64,000 nt of DNA from Adiantum capillus-veneris (lineage: Eukaryota; Streptophyta; Polypodiopsida; Polypodiales; Pteridaceae), in the NCBI GenBank assembly GCA_014529385.2, contig CM043966.1:108231087-108295086 (forward strand), read 5' to 3'. Shown piece after piece: positions 1 to 13,500 of the stretch. The notes beneath the pieces were generated by a model. That model was not told the DNA's origin. It was given only the letters and a program-made list of their open reading frames with translations, and searched no databases. Made by a program: the position numbers and the translations under genes. Position 1 is the first letter of the stretch; every line of letters begins with the position of its first letter.

Positions 1-640
1 CAGGCCAAAAGCAGGAAATGCAATGCGGATGAGCAACCAGTTGGAATTGCAACCAACTTGGCTGTAGTATATCAAGGAGAGAAAAAGGATTTTTTGGGTG
101 CTAGGAAGGACAACCGGCGAGGGTAACTGAATACTGTCGTCGCACATAGCATGAGGTCAAAACCTCTGCCGTTTCAGACAAATTCTACGCAGGCAAGATT
201 TGAAATCTTGCTGCCATTTGTAACTGCATGAGGAAATGGTGCAGTGGATGAACCAACGTTCACTCAAATTTCTGCATGAAGCGAGTACATACATAGCATT
301 CAACTTGACGGCTAGACCCTAGTAGCGCAACCATTTGAGTACTTGCATGATACTGAACTCCTTTGATGCATCGTAACCAGTGTGTCGCTTATGCAAGCTT
401 AGAAGATTATATTTCTTTTTTAATTTTTTATTCTTTACGTTCAAGAGCCAATTCCCACCCTCTTAATAAAAAGCTCATGAATGACAAATATATACACTAG
501 GTGTGTGTGAAAGCGGTTGCAAAGCTTATCATCGAAAAGTTTTTTGTTCCAAATCTTATCATCGACATGATGATAGAAGATATTTTTAAGCATGTTACGT
601 GATTTGTACTATGCCATTGATATAAAATGATAGCATGGGG
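1..640. other. Intergenic, nothing recognised
   Basis: No open frame of useful length and no recognisable repeat were seen. A T-rich stretch lies near 412-435. The next locus begins at about 641. Confidence 0.5.
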
Positions 641-1918
641 AAAAAAATGGAAGTCGCCTTGTATTTTTTGCGGGCGAAGTGATCACAAATGGGAAAAGTG
701 TCGCAATTTAAGCCATGGACACAATGCGCTCACGATGATCATAGAGCCCGGTTTTGCTCATTAACTCTTTTGGAGCATTATTATATTCTTAAACATGACA
801 TTATACACAACAATTTGCATAAACCCAAGAAATGGGTGGATGATTTTGTTGATGCATTGAATAAAGGGCTTAAGTGGTTTTGTAATCATGGAGAGAACAC
901 ATGGGAAACATATAAACATTTGAATTTAATCAAGGAGTTGCAAGAAAAATCAAATCAGTTGCACGAGTTGCTTGAGGAAAAAAGGTTTCTAAAGAAATTG
1001 TAGAGAGTCTGGCATGTTGTAGCCGAAGAAGGGGATGAAAATGATGGCGACCATGATGAACATGGGAATGGTAGGAATGGGATGGAGATTGGAGTGAAGA
1101 GAGAGGACCCTATGAGCCAAGAGAGCCAAGGAGAGTCCCCGAGTAGCCCCATACTCACATCTTGCACCATCAACCAAAGCATTGTGGGTCAAATTCCATC
1201 TTTTTTTGATGGAGAATTGCATAATTTTGATGTTTTAAATGATGACGACAACACGGATTTGTTTATTGAGTATCATGAGGTGGCTCAAGAAATTAATGAT
1301 TGCAACTCTAAAAATGAATGCTTTGTTGAAATTGGTGAAGAAACATTGAAGAAAAATCAAGATGAAAATGATCTCTCATTTCTTGTTGATGACGAAAATG
1401 ATGTCATTGATGCTTTTGTGAATTCTCTCACATTGGAAGAAGATTTTGGTGGCTTACATGATGCTGAGATGGTGACTAACCAAAATGATGTTTTTGTTGA
1501 GGAAATTTCCAAACATCAAAAACAAAGTTTGGCATGTGTGAAGCAACCTATTTCACAAATTGATGGTATGTTAAATGAATGTTTTCTTGAGGCAATGTTG
1601 TGTGATGGGATATGTCTATTTATCCACACAATTCGTGTCTTTATAAAGAATGATGGGGCTTGTATGCTTATCCATGCTAGGAAAGGTGATGATGTTGTGG
1701 TTTTGGGCAAACTAATGCTTATTTTTGTGCATGATGATGCAAAGGTCTTATGCCTTTTTCTCATTGTAAGCCTAGATGTAAGTCTAGAAGGAGATCATGT
1801 TTGGTGTTTTGAATTCCAAATTTCATCAAGGAATGAAGTTTCTCTTTGCACAAATAACATGGAGCTAATGTTTTTGAATTTCAATGTGCTTGTTGAAAGA
1901 ATAGCTTTACAATTGTAG
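641..1918 (+). pseudogene. Decayed zinc-knuckle protein, family unknown
   Basis: A single reading frame runs from 689 to the stop at 1916-1918 (409 codons), broken only by a TAG at 1001-1003. Just upstream and one frame off, 660-701 encodes a perfect C-X2-C-X4-H-X4-C zinc knuckle (CIFCGRSDHKWEKC). A single frameshift near 690-700 would join them. The first third is basic and ends in a helical Glu/Lys/Leu stretch. The middle (about 1,220-1,500) is strongly acidic, rich in Asp, Glu and Asn. The C-terminal part is hydrophobic. A CCHC knuckle is typical of retrotransposon gag and of RNA-binding proteins, but no reverse transcriptase or integrase lies next to it. I do not recognise the rest; a retrotransposon gag or accessory ORF is the likeliest origin, by inference only. 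Confidence 0.45.
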
Positions 1919-3452
<1,534 letters not shown>

Positions 3453-3759
3453 GTCTTCCTGATAAGCGTTCTTGCTAACCACGTCTCTTGACCACACACC
3501 CCAACACGTTGGACAATCATTTCCCTGACTAGAAGCAATATTCTCAGTGTCCACATTTGTGATTAGATCAGTATCTTCCTCTTCATTCTGAGCACTCTAT
3601 TCCTTGCAGTACTCGTTTTTCTTCTTAAGCACTTTTATATGGTGATAGAGAGAAGTAATAGACAAAACACAATATAAAAAAAAAATTTATGGTTCTACAC
3701 TTGAGTTTTCTAAGCTCAAGTTACCAAACATGTGTTTATCTCCTCTTTCTAAGTTTCTT

Positions 3760-5125
3760 AGACATTTTTAGAGAGATGCAATTGTGAATTGGGGATCACT
3801 CCGCTGTAATCCCAATGCAAAGTGACCATAATTTGTTTGTCCATGTCCATGAGTGAAAATTCCTATCAAGGATACTAGAAGCCTCTCAAATCCATTGAGA
3901 GATTTTGGAACTGGTTTAATTTGTGGTATAGTAGTCCTACTCTGGTCCATCTTGTCATGTATAATGCTAAGAACTTGGTTGAATTCATTTCTCAAGAGCT
4001 CCTCCAAGCATAGTACATATTTCTACAACTTGAACATGTACTCCTCTGTTCCATGTATCTAGCACGCTCCACTTGATTTTTGGTAGACTCTCACTTGATT
4101 TGTAAATGTCACATTTAGAGAACGTGCTTGATTTTGATAAAGTGACTGTCTTGAAGACTATGTTTCACAACATTGAGAATGTTGGCCATGACAACATTTT
4201 GTATTTCATTGTGACAAGTGTGTCATTTACTTCCCACAAAATGTCCACTTGTTTGTACATCGTTGGTAGAACACGTTGAGTTTCACGAGTGCCATGCATG
4301 TGGCATTTGATCTACATTATTATCTATGGAGCCCTGTATGAGTGCTTTTTCCATCTCAACATGTGACAAGCTCTTCCTTATTATTCCAGTGTTTCCATGA
4401 TTTCCATTGCATGCTCCATCCAAGGATTTCTTGCACAACCTATAAAATGTTGACTTTCCTATTCCATGTATTATATACCATGCTTTATTACATACCTTCT
4501 TTTCATCAAACGTAAACTCAAAGCATTCCTCGTCTTGATCTTTTCTATAAGCCATGCTCATACAATCCAATACAAATGTGCATCGGCTAATGTAGCTTTG
4601 TACCCAAAAGCCTGCCCTCGCTTGCATGATTTTGGATCTGTCTCCAATCTGACAACATCGCATCTCATAGCAATCAATTGGTGCAACTTTGTGAATGTTT
4701 GCAGCATCACATTGTTTGTGGAATGCATGAGAATTGCCTACCTTTTTTCTAGGCCTAACTCTATGTACATAAATCCTTTTCCTAGCTGTCCCATCTCTAA
4801 TATCATAGTCACCGGCCATGTCATCCTACTCTCTATCATTTTGAGTATGAAGAAGAAGACCTAGTTCTATATTGGTGACACCTTCTTCAAAGCTACTTTC
4901 AATGTTGTTATCAATGCCATCATCTTCATAATCATCACTAGAAGCATATAATCTATTGAGGGAATCTCCCATTTCTTCCATGAGGGGATCTTGAATACCC
5001 TCAATGGCATAAGAAGATCCTGTGTCTTTTATCAAGGGTTCACCATTCTCAAATGTGAGCTGCCTAATAGGCCAACTTACCAAATTCATACTTGAAATAA
5101 CACGATGTGGATGCATCAATGACAC
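3760..5125 (-). pseudogene. Remnant of an uncharacterised transposase-like gene
   Basis: Read on the minus strand, three open segments follow in order with frame changes between them: 5,125-4,826 (acidic N-terminal part), 4,819-4,283 and 4,007-3,768. The second has a Cys-rich start followed by a helix-turn-helix-like stretch (GIGKSTFYRLC, then HGNTGI). The third contains IIHDKMD and, about 30 residues later, THGHG followed by YGHFALGL. A further reading in another frame connects them at about 4,270-4,010. I remember this layout (Cys-rich start, an HG(I/V)SKSTFY-like motif, a variable middle, then IIHDKMD..HGHGD) from an uncharacterised family found in many copies in mosses, ferns and some animals, which behaves like a DNA-transposon protein. 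I cannot name its superfamily. It is certainly non-functional here, because of stops and frameshifts. Its 5' end touches the integrase fragment on the opposite strand. Confidence 0.5.
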
Positions 5126-5130
5126 CCAAG

Positions 5131-6330
5131 CTACTGGCTTACCAAAGTCTATTCATGGGATTAAGTGGATATGGACAATAGTAGACAAGTTTAGCAAGCA
5201 AGCTCATTTTATACCTGTCAAAAAGACTATTAAGACTCCACATATGGCACAACTATTCATCTCTCAAATATTTAAGTATCGTGGTTTTCCAACAAGTATT
5301 GTTTTTCCCATAGAGATCCTAGAATGACCAATACGTTCTAGAAGGAACTGTTTGAGATGGATTAAGTGGATATGGACAATAGTAGACAAGTTAAGCAAGC
5401 AAGCTCATTTTATACTTGTCAAAAAGACTATTAAGACTCCACATATGGCACAACTATTCATCTCTCAAATATTAAAGTATCATGGTTTTCCAACAAGTAT
5501 TGTTTTTCCCATAGAGATCCTAGAATGACCAATACGTTCTAGAAGGAACTGTTTGAGAATCTTCGAAAAAAGCTCAATTTCTTGTTAGTCTATCATTCTA
5601 AAATGGATGGGAAAAATGGAATTGTGAGCTCCATTGTGCTTGATCTACTTGAAGCCTATGTAACAGAAGTAGGCCAATGCAACCAATGGGAGAAGTATCT
5701 ACCTTTAGTAGAATATACATTCAACAATATTGTGCATTCTTCTACAAGTTAAGCACCTTTTGAGGTAATTGCAGGAAGGTAAAAAATTCCCCCTATTTTA
5801 AAAATTCATGGGCAAATATTCATTGCTTATGAGTTTAGTCATGGCCTATGCAATGCTTTCCCTAAAATCAAAGAAGCTATCTCTATTGCACAGCAAAAGC
5901 ACAAGGCAAGTGTTGATAAGCATAGAAGAATTATTTAGTTCAAAAAGAATGGTTGGGTCCTCTTAAAGTTTTCCAAAGCTCACTTAGGGCACACTATGAG
6001 AAAAAGTTGGCATGGAGAACTCACATGTCATTAACATTACTGTGCAAAATTAGCATGTAGGTATTATGGACCATTCCAAATTCTATGGCCAATCAATGAA
6101 ACGGCTTATCAACTTAAGCTACCCTCTCATTGGTAAAGCCATAATGCATTCCATGTAAAGTCTAATTAAGGGCTACAAGGGTGATCCACCAAAGGAGCCA
6201 ATAGGAGAAGATCCTTAGAATTTGTAGGGGCCAAAGAAATATTGCAACCCAAGCACATCGTCCGCCACGAAGACAAGGTGCTATGCAATGGTAAGGTACT
6301 ATGTAAGTGTTGGGTTTGTGGCCTTTGACC
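5131..6330 (+). pseudogene. Ty3/gypsy chromovirus-type integrase fragment
   Basis: The reading starts abruptly inside an integrase core: TGLPKSIHGIKWIWTIVDKF, then GFPTSI and, with frame changes, a stretch around 5,590-5,790 matching the YHPQxDGQTE...LPLxEYxYN region of Ty3/gypsy integrases. Downstream, about 6,060-6,130 reads as the YxGPFxI..I...AYxLxLP segment, and 6,230-6,330 as the residues leading into a chromodomain (ILQPKHIVRHEDKV). The catalytic Glu region and the second Asp are damaged by substitutions and stops. Upstream parts (gag, protease, RT, RNase H) are missing. A 201-bp tandem duplication lies inside it. It is dead; the lineage (chromovirus) is inferred from the tail. Confidence 0.7.
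5160..5558 (+). repeat. 201-bp tandem duplication inside integrase fragment
   Basis: 5,160-5,360 and 5,361-5,558 are two direct copies (period 201 bp) with only a few substitutions. Because 201 is a multiple of three the frame is kept, but a stop shared by both copies (the codon after ATCCTAGAA) already interrupts it. The duplication is local to this fragment. Confidence 0.9.
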
Positions 6331-6690
6331 TAACACTGACAGCTGGTGTGAGAGCTGTCTCTTGTACAGTAAGCAGTCCACTAATTAGTATTAACTTATT
6401 GTATCACTAAATAAATCTTACATGCATTCTCTTTTTTTGTTTGAAATAAGAAAATTCCTATTTCTTAAATTTAAAGAAAAACTTGTGAGCCTTTCATAGG
6501 AGCATTCTTTTTAGAGTAAATTATAATGCCACTTTGAATAGAATGGTTAATTCCAAAAATTTCCAATACTTAATTGCTCGTGAATATGTGGCATTTATCT
6601 CGTGCATCTTTTTTTTTTTTTTTTTAACATTGGCGTTATTTAAGGGTACGCATAGATATTAATCATCATCCAACATACATGCTATTTTAG

Positions 6691-6890
6691 TATGATCTCC
6701 AATCACCTATGGTTAAAGAGAGTGCTTTCTAATCTCTCAATACCATATTAGTCTGGTAATTTGGAGAACGAAACTTGAAATATAAGTATGATCTCCCGTC
6801 ACTTATGCTTAAAGAGAGTGCTTTCTACTCTCTCTATGCCATATTAGTCTGGTAATCTAGAAAACTTGAAACAATGGAACTTGAAATATC
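6691..6890 (+). repeat. Tandem duplication, about 96-bp unit
   Basis: Both units begin 'tatgatctcc' (6,691 and 6,787) and run through 'aaagagagtgctttct' and 'catattagtctggtaat'. They differ by several substitutions, and the second copy has an insertion near its end. Confidence 0.85.
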
Positions 6891-7331
6891 ATAGTTAGTG
6901 GTTAGCAACGTTGTTAGTTGATAAGAGAAAATTAGCAATTTTTCCTTCTAAGAAAGAGGAAAGTTTGCTTATGTAAACGTGAGAGCTTTTAAGTATGAGT
7001 TAATGTAGAATGAAGAGTAACCCAATGTTTAAGGTGTGCAATGGGCCCATGAAGATGACAAGAAAACATTACCTTGGTGTGTGTATGGTAAGAGTCTTGT
7101 CCTTGCTTTGGGTGATTGAAGAAGCTTGTTGATATAGTTGACTTTCCTCCTCATCAAGACCACCAATTGCGTTACTTGGAAGGAGACAATGGAAAGAGGC
7201 AAGAGAGATTCAAGCTATGAAAAGATTAGGGGTTATGAGAGAGTGTAATGGGAAGAAGAAGATCAAGTTATAGGAAGAATGATTATCGTATTTGGCCATG
7301 GCTTCTCTTGGAGAGGAGGTGTGTGTAAGAG

Positions 7332-7332
<1 letters not shown>

Positions 7333-7359
<27 letters not shown>
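7333..7359 (+). repeat. (GT)n microsatellite
   Basis: Short GT array flanked on both sides by 'gtaagagatgtg', so the flank itself is duplicated around it. Confidence 0.9.
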
Positions 7360-7365
<6 letters not shown>

Positions 7366-9229
7366 TGTGAGTCCTACTAGGTTTTGAAATATACTTTCCC
7401 TTCAAAAATTTCTTCATTTGGATTCTGATTGCTTCATTTCTTAAGGTTTTGCAGAATCACGCATTGTGGGCCTAATTTAGGCTTTCCGTTACCATCCTCA
7501 GAATCATTCAAGATTTGACTTGGTTGTCCATCTTTACTGCCCGATCATAATGGTTCCTTTTGTTTTCCATCTAGATTTGTTTGATATTTATTTATTATTT
7601 TTTACCTTATTATTAAGAAAATTAAAGAAAAATTTTAAACTCACTCCAAAAAATAGAATTCCAAACCTGAATTCACACCTAATTTTAGTACTTGGCCATG
7701 TTTCAGCGGATTGCTCCATTTTGATTACTTTTCTGGCCAAAAATCATGCAAGAGTTAAAATTGCAATATTTTTTGGCCTTTTTTGGCGATATTTACACTA
7801 CATATACGCACACCTAGGGATTATCATATTACATAGTCCCTATTCTGTTTGCTTATAAAGGGGTTTCACTTTTGAGTAACAAAAAATACACACATTAATA
7901 TTCAGACACTTCAAAACATTGCTCTTTTTCGAATCTGCTTCAAGTATCTGGGTTTGCATTGAGAATGTCTCCCTCCCTCCTTGCCCGAGTCCTCTAGGAT
8001 GATAGAGTGTAACCCGGGTTGTGCAGTGCATGGGTTACAAAGGCATGTCTATGCATGGCCAACAATGGCCCTATTCTATTGAGGTCAATGCAATTTGAAC
8101 CATTATGTGTTGTAAGAGGTGGGTCTTGAGCGGTATACTCAAGGATTGCCGATGGCGAATCATCTTATTGGTTGCCTCTCTTGAAGAGTAGATCATAAAG
8201 TAATTGCACTCTTTCCTTGATTGTACAATACATACAATTGGTATCAATGGCTCCAAAATCATGTGGCATTGTAGATGATGATTTTCTTGCTAATGGCAAT
8301 AACTTTGGTACCCATTGATACACGATTGCACATGGCTTTGCCGTGATTTTTCATTTGCCTACAGTCCTTGGTTTGGTCCTAGTGTTTGGTTGTTGCTTGG
8401 GTTTCTATAGCCATTGAGCTGGTTGTCACTTTGGTGTCCATTGTTGCGTTTGATAGGGAGGTGTAATTGAGGACTTCTTTTGAGTGTTCAAAAATTGTTT
8501 AGGAACCCAAATCTGGTTAGGAGTATTGGTGAGTTGGGTTTTGGGTAAAATTTCATGGTTCCTTGCATGCTGGTATTAGGAGGATGTATTTGATGTCAAC
8601 TAGTGGATATTCGGTTTGAGCTACTCGTGGTTTTTGGTAGTTGTGGATTTTTGAGAGCAACTTTCCACTCTTCATGGCTATGAGAAACTGGTACACGTAA
8701 ATGTCCACCTTTAAGTGTTAGCTCAAGAACTTTAGCATCCCATTCTTGGACAACTCTATAAGTTTTCATTTATGGAGCTCCTAGTACACTATCTTTGTTC
8801 ATATGCTCATCAGGAATGCAAATAAATGTGTGTGGGCATAGAAATCCATGCACAAAGATGTTGAGATTAATAGACCCAATGTTGGTGTGTATTTTGATGA
8901 AAGCCCTTGACTTTAGCTCGACAGTGTTCTGGTTGGGTTGCAGCTCTTTTGTACGTCAAATAGTTGACAGCATTGAGTCGTTCACCTATGTCGGCTAGTG
9001 ATTTGAATTTGAATGCATCTTTCATTGTCATTATTATTCTCATATCTAATCCATCCAACCAGTCATCATCTGTCTCCACTTCATCATTGGCTAGGGGTTG
9101 AGTAAAGTAGGAATGTTGTATCTGGAGGACATTGAGTGGAAAAACTTTAGGGATTGGTTGCATTGTTGCTTTGCGCTTTAGAATCCACATGCACATTAGT
9201 CAATGATAGATGGTATTTCCAAAAATAAC

Positions 9230-10256
9230 ATCCACTAATCCAATTTTCCATAACCTCTCCATCTAAGGTAGCTGCTTTAATAGCCCCACTCAACGAAACA
9301 TTCTCAATGACAAAAGGACCATGTCCCTTCTTTTTGAATTTGGGAGTGTGTTATTTCAAGGCGTAAACTAGTACCAGATCCTATTGTTTGAAGACCTTTG
9401 TTAACAAATGTGAGTGAAAGAACGGTTTTTGTTTCCATTTTTGCGCATATATATGTGCTATGGCCGCTAGTCTCTGTTCATCTAATCGCTCTAAGTCCTC
9501 TAGTCATTTTGACAATTCATGCCCTTTCCATTCCGACTTGTGTGCAACTCTAAGAGTGGGTAATAAGAATCCCATGGGAAATATTACGTCTAGTCCATAG
9601 ACCAAGATAAAGGGAGTAATGTTCAAAGTTGGTTTGAATGACACTCTATTAGTCCACAAGGCTGAATGAAGATGCATTTCCCAATCAGTTCTTCTCGAGC
9701 TAACAATCTTGGTAAGTACTGAGCTTAAGATCTTGTTTGTATGTTTGGCTTGACCATTTGCTTGAGGTTGATTGGGTGAAGATTTGTTATGGATCACATA
9801 AAATGGTTCAACAGTTGTTCTATCACCTCGTTAAGAAAATGCAATCCTCAATCACTTACAAGCTCAATAGGAAGTTTGTACCACGTGAATATTCACTCAC
9901 ATAGGAATGTTGCAGTGGTTTGAGCATTATTCTTCCTAGTGGCTCTTGCCTCAGTCCATCTGGTTAAGTAATCGATGACCACAATAATATATTACATGTG
10001 AGCCTTATATGTTGGTGGTTGTATTGGACAAAAAAAGTCTATACTTAGAAAATGCGCATGCTCTCAGCGTAGGTCACAATGGCATACTGTCAATTCTTGT
10101 TGGCATCTTTGCTCGTTGACATGAGTCACATTGTTGAACAAATTCTTTTGCATCAGCAAATAGAGTTGGCCACCAGATGACAGCCATTAATATAGCTCTA
10201 GCTGTAGTTTCATGAGAGAAATGACCTCCTGCAAGACCAATGTGCACTTGTTCCAA
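9230..10256 (-). pseudogene. Ty3/gypsy integrase remnant
   Basis: 10,256-10,074 encodes the zinc-binding H2C2 domain (HIGLAGGHFSHETTAR ... CDSCQRAK). The core follows at about 10,000 with YIIVVIDYLTRW, which holds the first catalytic Asp. 9,797-9,504 has the SSPNQPQANGQAKHTNK segment, where the catalytic Glu is replaced by Lys (normally NGQAE), so the active site is lost even apart from the stops. 9,360-9,230 reads as the C-terminal domain (GHGPFVIENVSLSGAI). Non-functional. Confidence 0.75.
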
Positions 10257-10667
10257 AATAGGAAGATATTCATCTTCATTGGCACATAGTCTAAGTTGTT
10301 GGTCCTTTGCTTGTCGATAGTGTTAATGTCCAATCATCAAGTAGTTGAGTGCTTCTGTCTCAATTTCTCTTTTTCCTTGTTTACTCATATCTTCAGGGAG
10401 CGTCCTATTGGCCAGATGCGCAGGGTATCTACTCCATTGTGGTGTCATAGAGACATGGAATAATGTGGTATAGGGTATAGCATTCTTTTCCTTACACTAA
10501 GAACACTTGTTCACGTAATTATGAACATCTTTTCTCATAGTAGGCCAATAGACCCCTAATTAGATTAATCATTGTAAGGTTTGGTCATATTCAAAGTAGA
10601 GTCCCAAAACTCTTATATGAGCTTGACTTAAATATTTTGCTTGTTCCTCAGGGCTAATGCACAAGAA

Positions 10668-12110
10668 TCACATCTTTGTTTTTCCAATACAATCTTCCAG
10701 CCAATATCTGCTATAGGTAGATTTCTCTATCAATCGTGTGGTGATGGAAAGTGGTATCTTCAAGTATACTTGATCTATGATCATTAGGGATACAAGGTCC
10801 TTTGACCATCTAGGAACCATTTCCATGGAGAACAGATAAGCATCTCGCAAATCATCATCAACCCTTTTAGGTGCTTTCCCCAAAGTGACCAGACACAGGT
10901 GATCCGCTCTTTGGTGCTTGGTGACCTTCTTGACTACCACTATGAAATCAAATTTGAGTAGGATGATAAACCATCTTACTATTCTTCCACTATTGCATGG
11001 CTTATTCACTAAATAGAGCAAGGCTTGGTGGTCTAACAAAAAGACAAACTTGCTAGCTAACAAATAGTGTCAAAATTTCTTAACTGCATACACCATTACA
11101 AGGCCCTCCCTTTTGGTGATATTGTAGTGATTTCCACTAGTTTTAGCTATCTATTGGCATAGAAGATAGGAAAATCCACTGTCCCCTCTCTTGGTTGAGA
11201 AAATATGCTGCCAATAACAAAATTTGAAGCATCAACATGCACATAGAAAACTTTGCCCAATCTGAAGCCTTTAGTACTGATGTTGATGTCAAGATTTCTT
11301 AAGCTTGTGGAGTGACTCCTCACATTCACCTATCCATTCAAAATGAGTGATAAGTCCCTAAATGGGTTTTGCAATGACTGCATACATGTAGATGAATCTA
11401 CGATAATAGCCACAATGCCCCATAAATGCCTGAACTTCCTTGATATTTGCTGGTCTAGACATCTCTACAATTACTGTTACTTTCTCCATATATGTGGCAA
11501 TACCATTTTTCAATACAATATGCCCAAGAATTTTTCCCTATCTAACCATAAACACGTATTCCTCTAGATTTTAAAAATTCCTATATAGACGACATTTCTC
11601 AAAGGCACAGCGTAAGTGTTCAAATTGGCTTTCTCTTTTTGTAGAATGCACACAAAGATCATCCATGTAAACTTCTAGGAAATTTCATAGATATTTCTTA
11701 AAGAATGACTCATTAGACATTGGAATGTTTTTGGTGCATTGGTCAATCCAAAAGGAATGACCCTAAAAGTAAAAATTTCCCATTCAGTGGCAAAAGCCAT
11801 TTTGTGTTGATCTTTGGGCTCTATGGCTAACTGATTGCAACCCAAAAATCTATAAGCCTCTTTCCCAGCTACTTGGGTTCTAAAACATGATCCGTGATTG
11901 GAAGAGGATAGCTATCTTGTATGGTAGCTGCATTCACATTCTTGAGGTTCACACACATTCTGAGTTTGCCATTCATTTTTGGCACTACCACTATAGGTGA
12001 TACCCAATCAGTGTGTTCTATTTCATAGATGAATTTAGATTTTGTAAACTTGTCAATCTCTTGCTTGATATTTTTAGCAAAGGTCTCATTGTAGGTGTAT
12101 GGTCATTGTC
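10668..12110 (-). pseudogene. Ty3/gypsy reverse transcriptase and RNase H remnant
   Basis: Reverse transcriptase and RNase H copy the element RNA into cDNA and degrade the template. Minus-strand readings give the RT entry motif (DWVSPIVVVPKMNGKLRMCV, about 12,020-11,960), then PFGLTN-like at about 11,750, and the catalytic YMDD box as YMDDLCVHS (about 11,670). RNase H begins with YVHVDASNFVIGSIF (11,250 region) and continues as FVFLLDHQALLYLVN and IVRWFIILLKFDF (11,063-10,930). At least six frame changes or stops separate these pieces. Inactive. Confidence 0.75.
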
Positions 12111-12345
12111 TTCTCGGTTTAGCATATATCATCTCTCATAAAGATAGTATGCTGACATATTTCAGGATCCACTCCCTTGATATCTTTGTAGGACCAAGAA
12201 AAAACATTGTATACTCCTTTAATGTCTAAATGAGAATTTCTTCCTCCTCTAGAGTAAAATCTATAGCTATGTATGCTCGCTTTGAGTCTTCTCTTGGCTA
12301 TGCTAGGTCAATTTCTTTGGCATTTTTCGATCCCTCATAGGATTT

Positions 12346-12465
12346 GTTTTTTGTTCTTTTGGCTATCACAATGGTTTCTCTATAATGATTCGTCGATCTT
12401 GCAAAGTTTTTTGTTCTTTTGGCTATCACAATGGTTTCTCTATAATGATTCGTCGATCTTGCAAA
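12346..12465 (+). repeat. Perfect 60-bp tandem duplication
   Basis: 12,346-12,405 and 12,406-12,465 are identical over all 60 bases, with four further bases matching. It lies in the spacer upstream (minus strand) of the Ty3 RT remnant. Perfect identity in such decayed surroundings means a recent event or an assembly artefact. Confidence 0.95.
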
Positions 12466-12829
12466 GTTTATTTTGTGTAGTGCAAAGGACCACTAATTGC
12501 CCCTGATTTGTCACCAATCTGAATCCATTTCAATACTTTAGACCTCTTTCAAGGTCCATTTCAACTCTTTATACTTCACTTTGCGCTTGGTTTTGATCAT
12601 TGAAGGTTCTTTTTCCTTGGTCTTGTTAGGCTTGCTCGATTTTTGTTTTGTTTTGGTTCGTCTCTTTGTGTTTTTCCTGGTTTGATATCTTCCCATTATT
12701 TTGTCCTTGATGCAATCCGATGCATCTATCATCATCAAGAATTAAGTTTTTCTTGGCTTTGACTGCTCCCTTTTCTTTTTTTATGAGATACCTTTGTTGA
12801 CATCTATATGATGCTGACTTGAAAAATCA

Positions 12830-13500
12830 AGTAAATTTTCTAATCCTTCCAACAATTTGGATCAAACTTCTCTCTAAGCTCTATTGGCACTTGACCATAT
12901 GCCTCAAAAACAAAGATACATAAATGATCATAGTGCAGGACCAGAACTCCATTAAGGTCTTGTAACTCAATGGCATACTAGGTGATGTCTTGATGATTTG
13001 AACGTCTATCAAGATAGATTCAGCCCAAAAGCCTTATGTCAAATTTGCAATAAAATGCATAGCTATAACACTCTCCTACATTGTGCAATTCATATCCATA
13101 ACTACTCCATTTTAGGCAGTTGTGTATGGCAAATAAAGTGCTATAGAATCCCTCTCTTCACATAGAAGTCTATCATGTCTTTTGAGACATCTTCCCCACG
13201 GTTATCAGTCCTCAAGCCCTTAAGCTTTTTGCTTGACTAATTCTCAACAAGTGTAAGGAAATTTTGAAACATAGAGAATACCTCATCCTTATGTTTCAAA
13301 GGGTAAATCCTCACCTTCTAAGTAGAATCATCTACAAATGTTACAAAGTACATAGTCCCCCTAGAGATTGGTCGGTATAGAATCACATATGTCACTATGT
13401 ACAAGCTCTAGTGGCTCAACACGCCTTCTATTCAATGTCAAATGAAAACTCCTAATTTTCTTGCCATAAATACTAAACACAATGTTCACACATAGAAAAA
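12830..13500 (-). pseudogene. Ty1/copia integrase fragment
   Basis: Minus-strand reading from about 13,375: YFVTFVDDST, then PLKHKDEVFSMFQNF and LKGLRTDN, the conserved part of copia integrase that holds the catalytic Asp residues (FIDDxSRK..., LRSDNGGE...). In this copy GGE has become RGE. Lower down, about 12,950-12,880 reads FEAYGQVPIELREKFDP, matching the FGCxAYxHVPxxxRxKLDP segment after the integrase core. In-frame stops are frequent. The fragment ends where the Ty3/gypsy remnant begins, so its RT and RNase H are missing. Confidence 0.75.

Larger units (their letters stand above)
6331..8866. other. Intergenic, AT-rich
   Basis: No gene is recognised. It contains a T-run at 6,609-6,626, the 96-bp tandem duplication at 6,691-6,890 and a GT microsatellite near 7,333. 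The 112-codon plus-strand frame at 7,520-7,858 is low-complexity and shows no domain. Confidence 0.5.
9200..12540 (-). mobile_element. Decayed Ty3/gypsy retrotransposon, pol part
   Basis: On the minus strand the pol domains appear in normal Ty3/gypsy order from high to low coordinates: RT (about 12,090-11,500), RNase H (about 11,330-10,850), H2C2 zinc finger of integrase (10,256-10,074), integrase core and C-terminal part (about 10,060-9,230). Each is recognisable but broken by several stops and frameshifts. I see no gag with a zinc knuckle and could not delimit LTRs. The high-coordinate end meets a copia integrase fragment at about 12,800, so this element and the copia remnant interrupt or truncate each other. 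The integrase tail resembles Tat/Athila-type elements (PTLRVAHKSEWKGHE), but the lineage is uncertain. Confidence 0.75.

Noticed and set aside
7520-7858. 112-codon plus-strand frame
   Set aside because: Hydrophobic AT-rich composition with no motif; expected by chance in a T-rich region.
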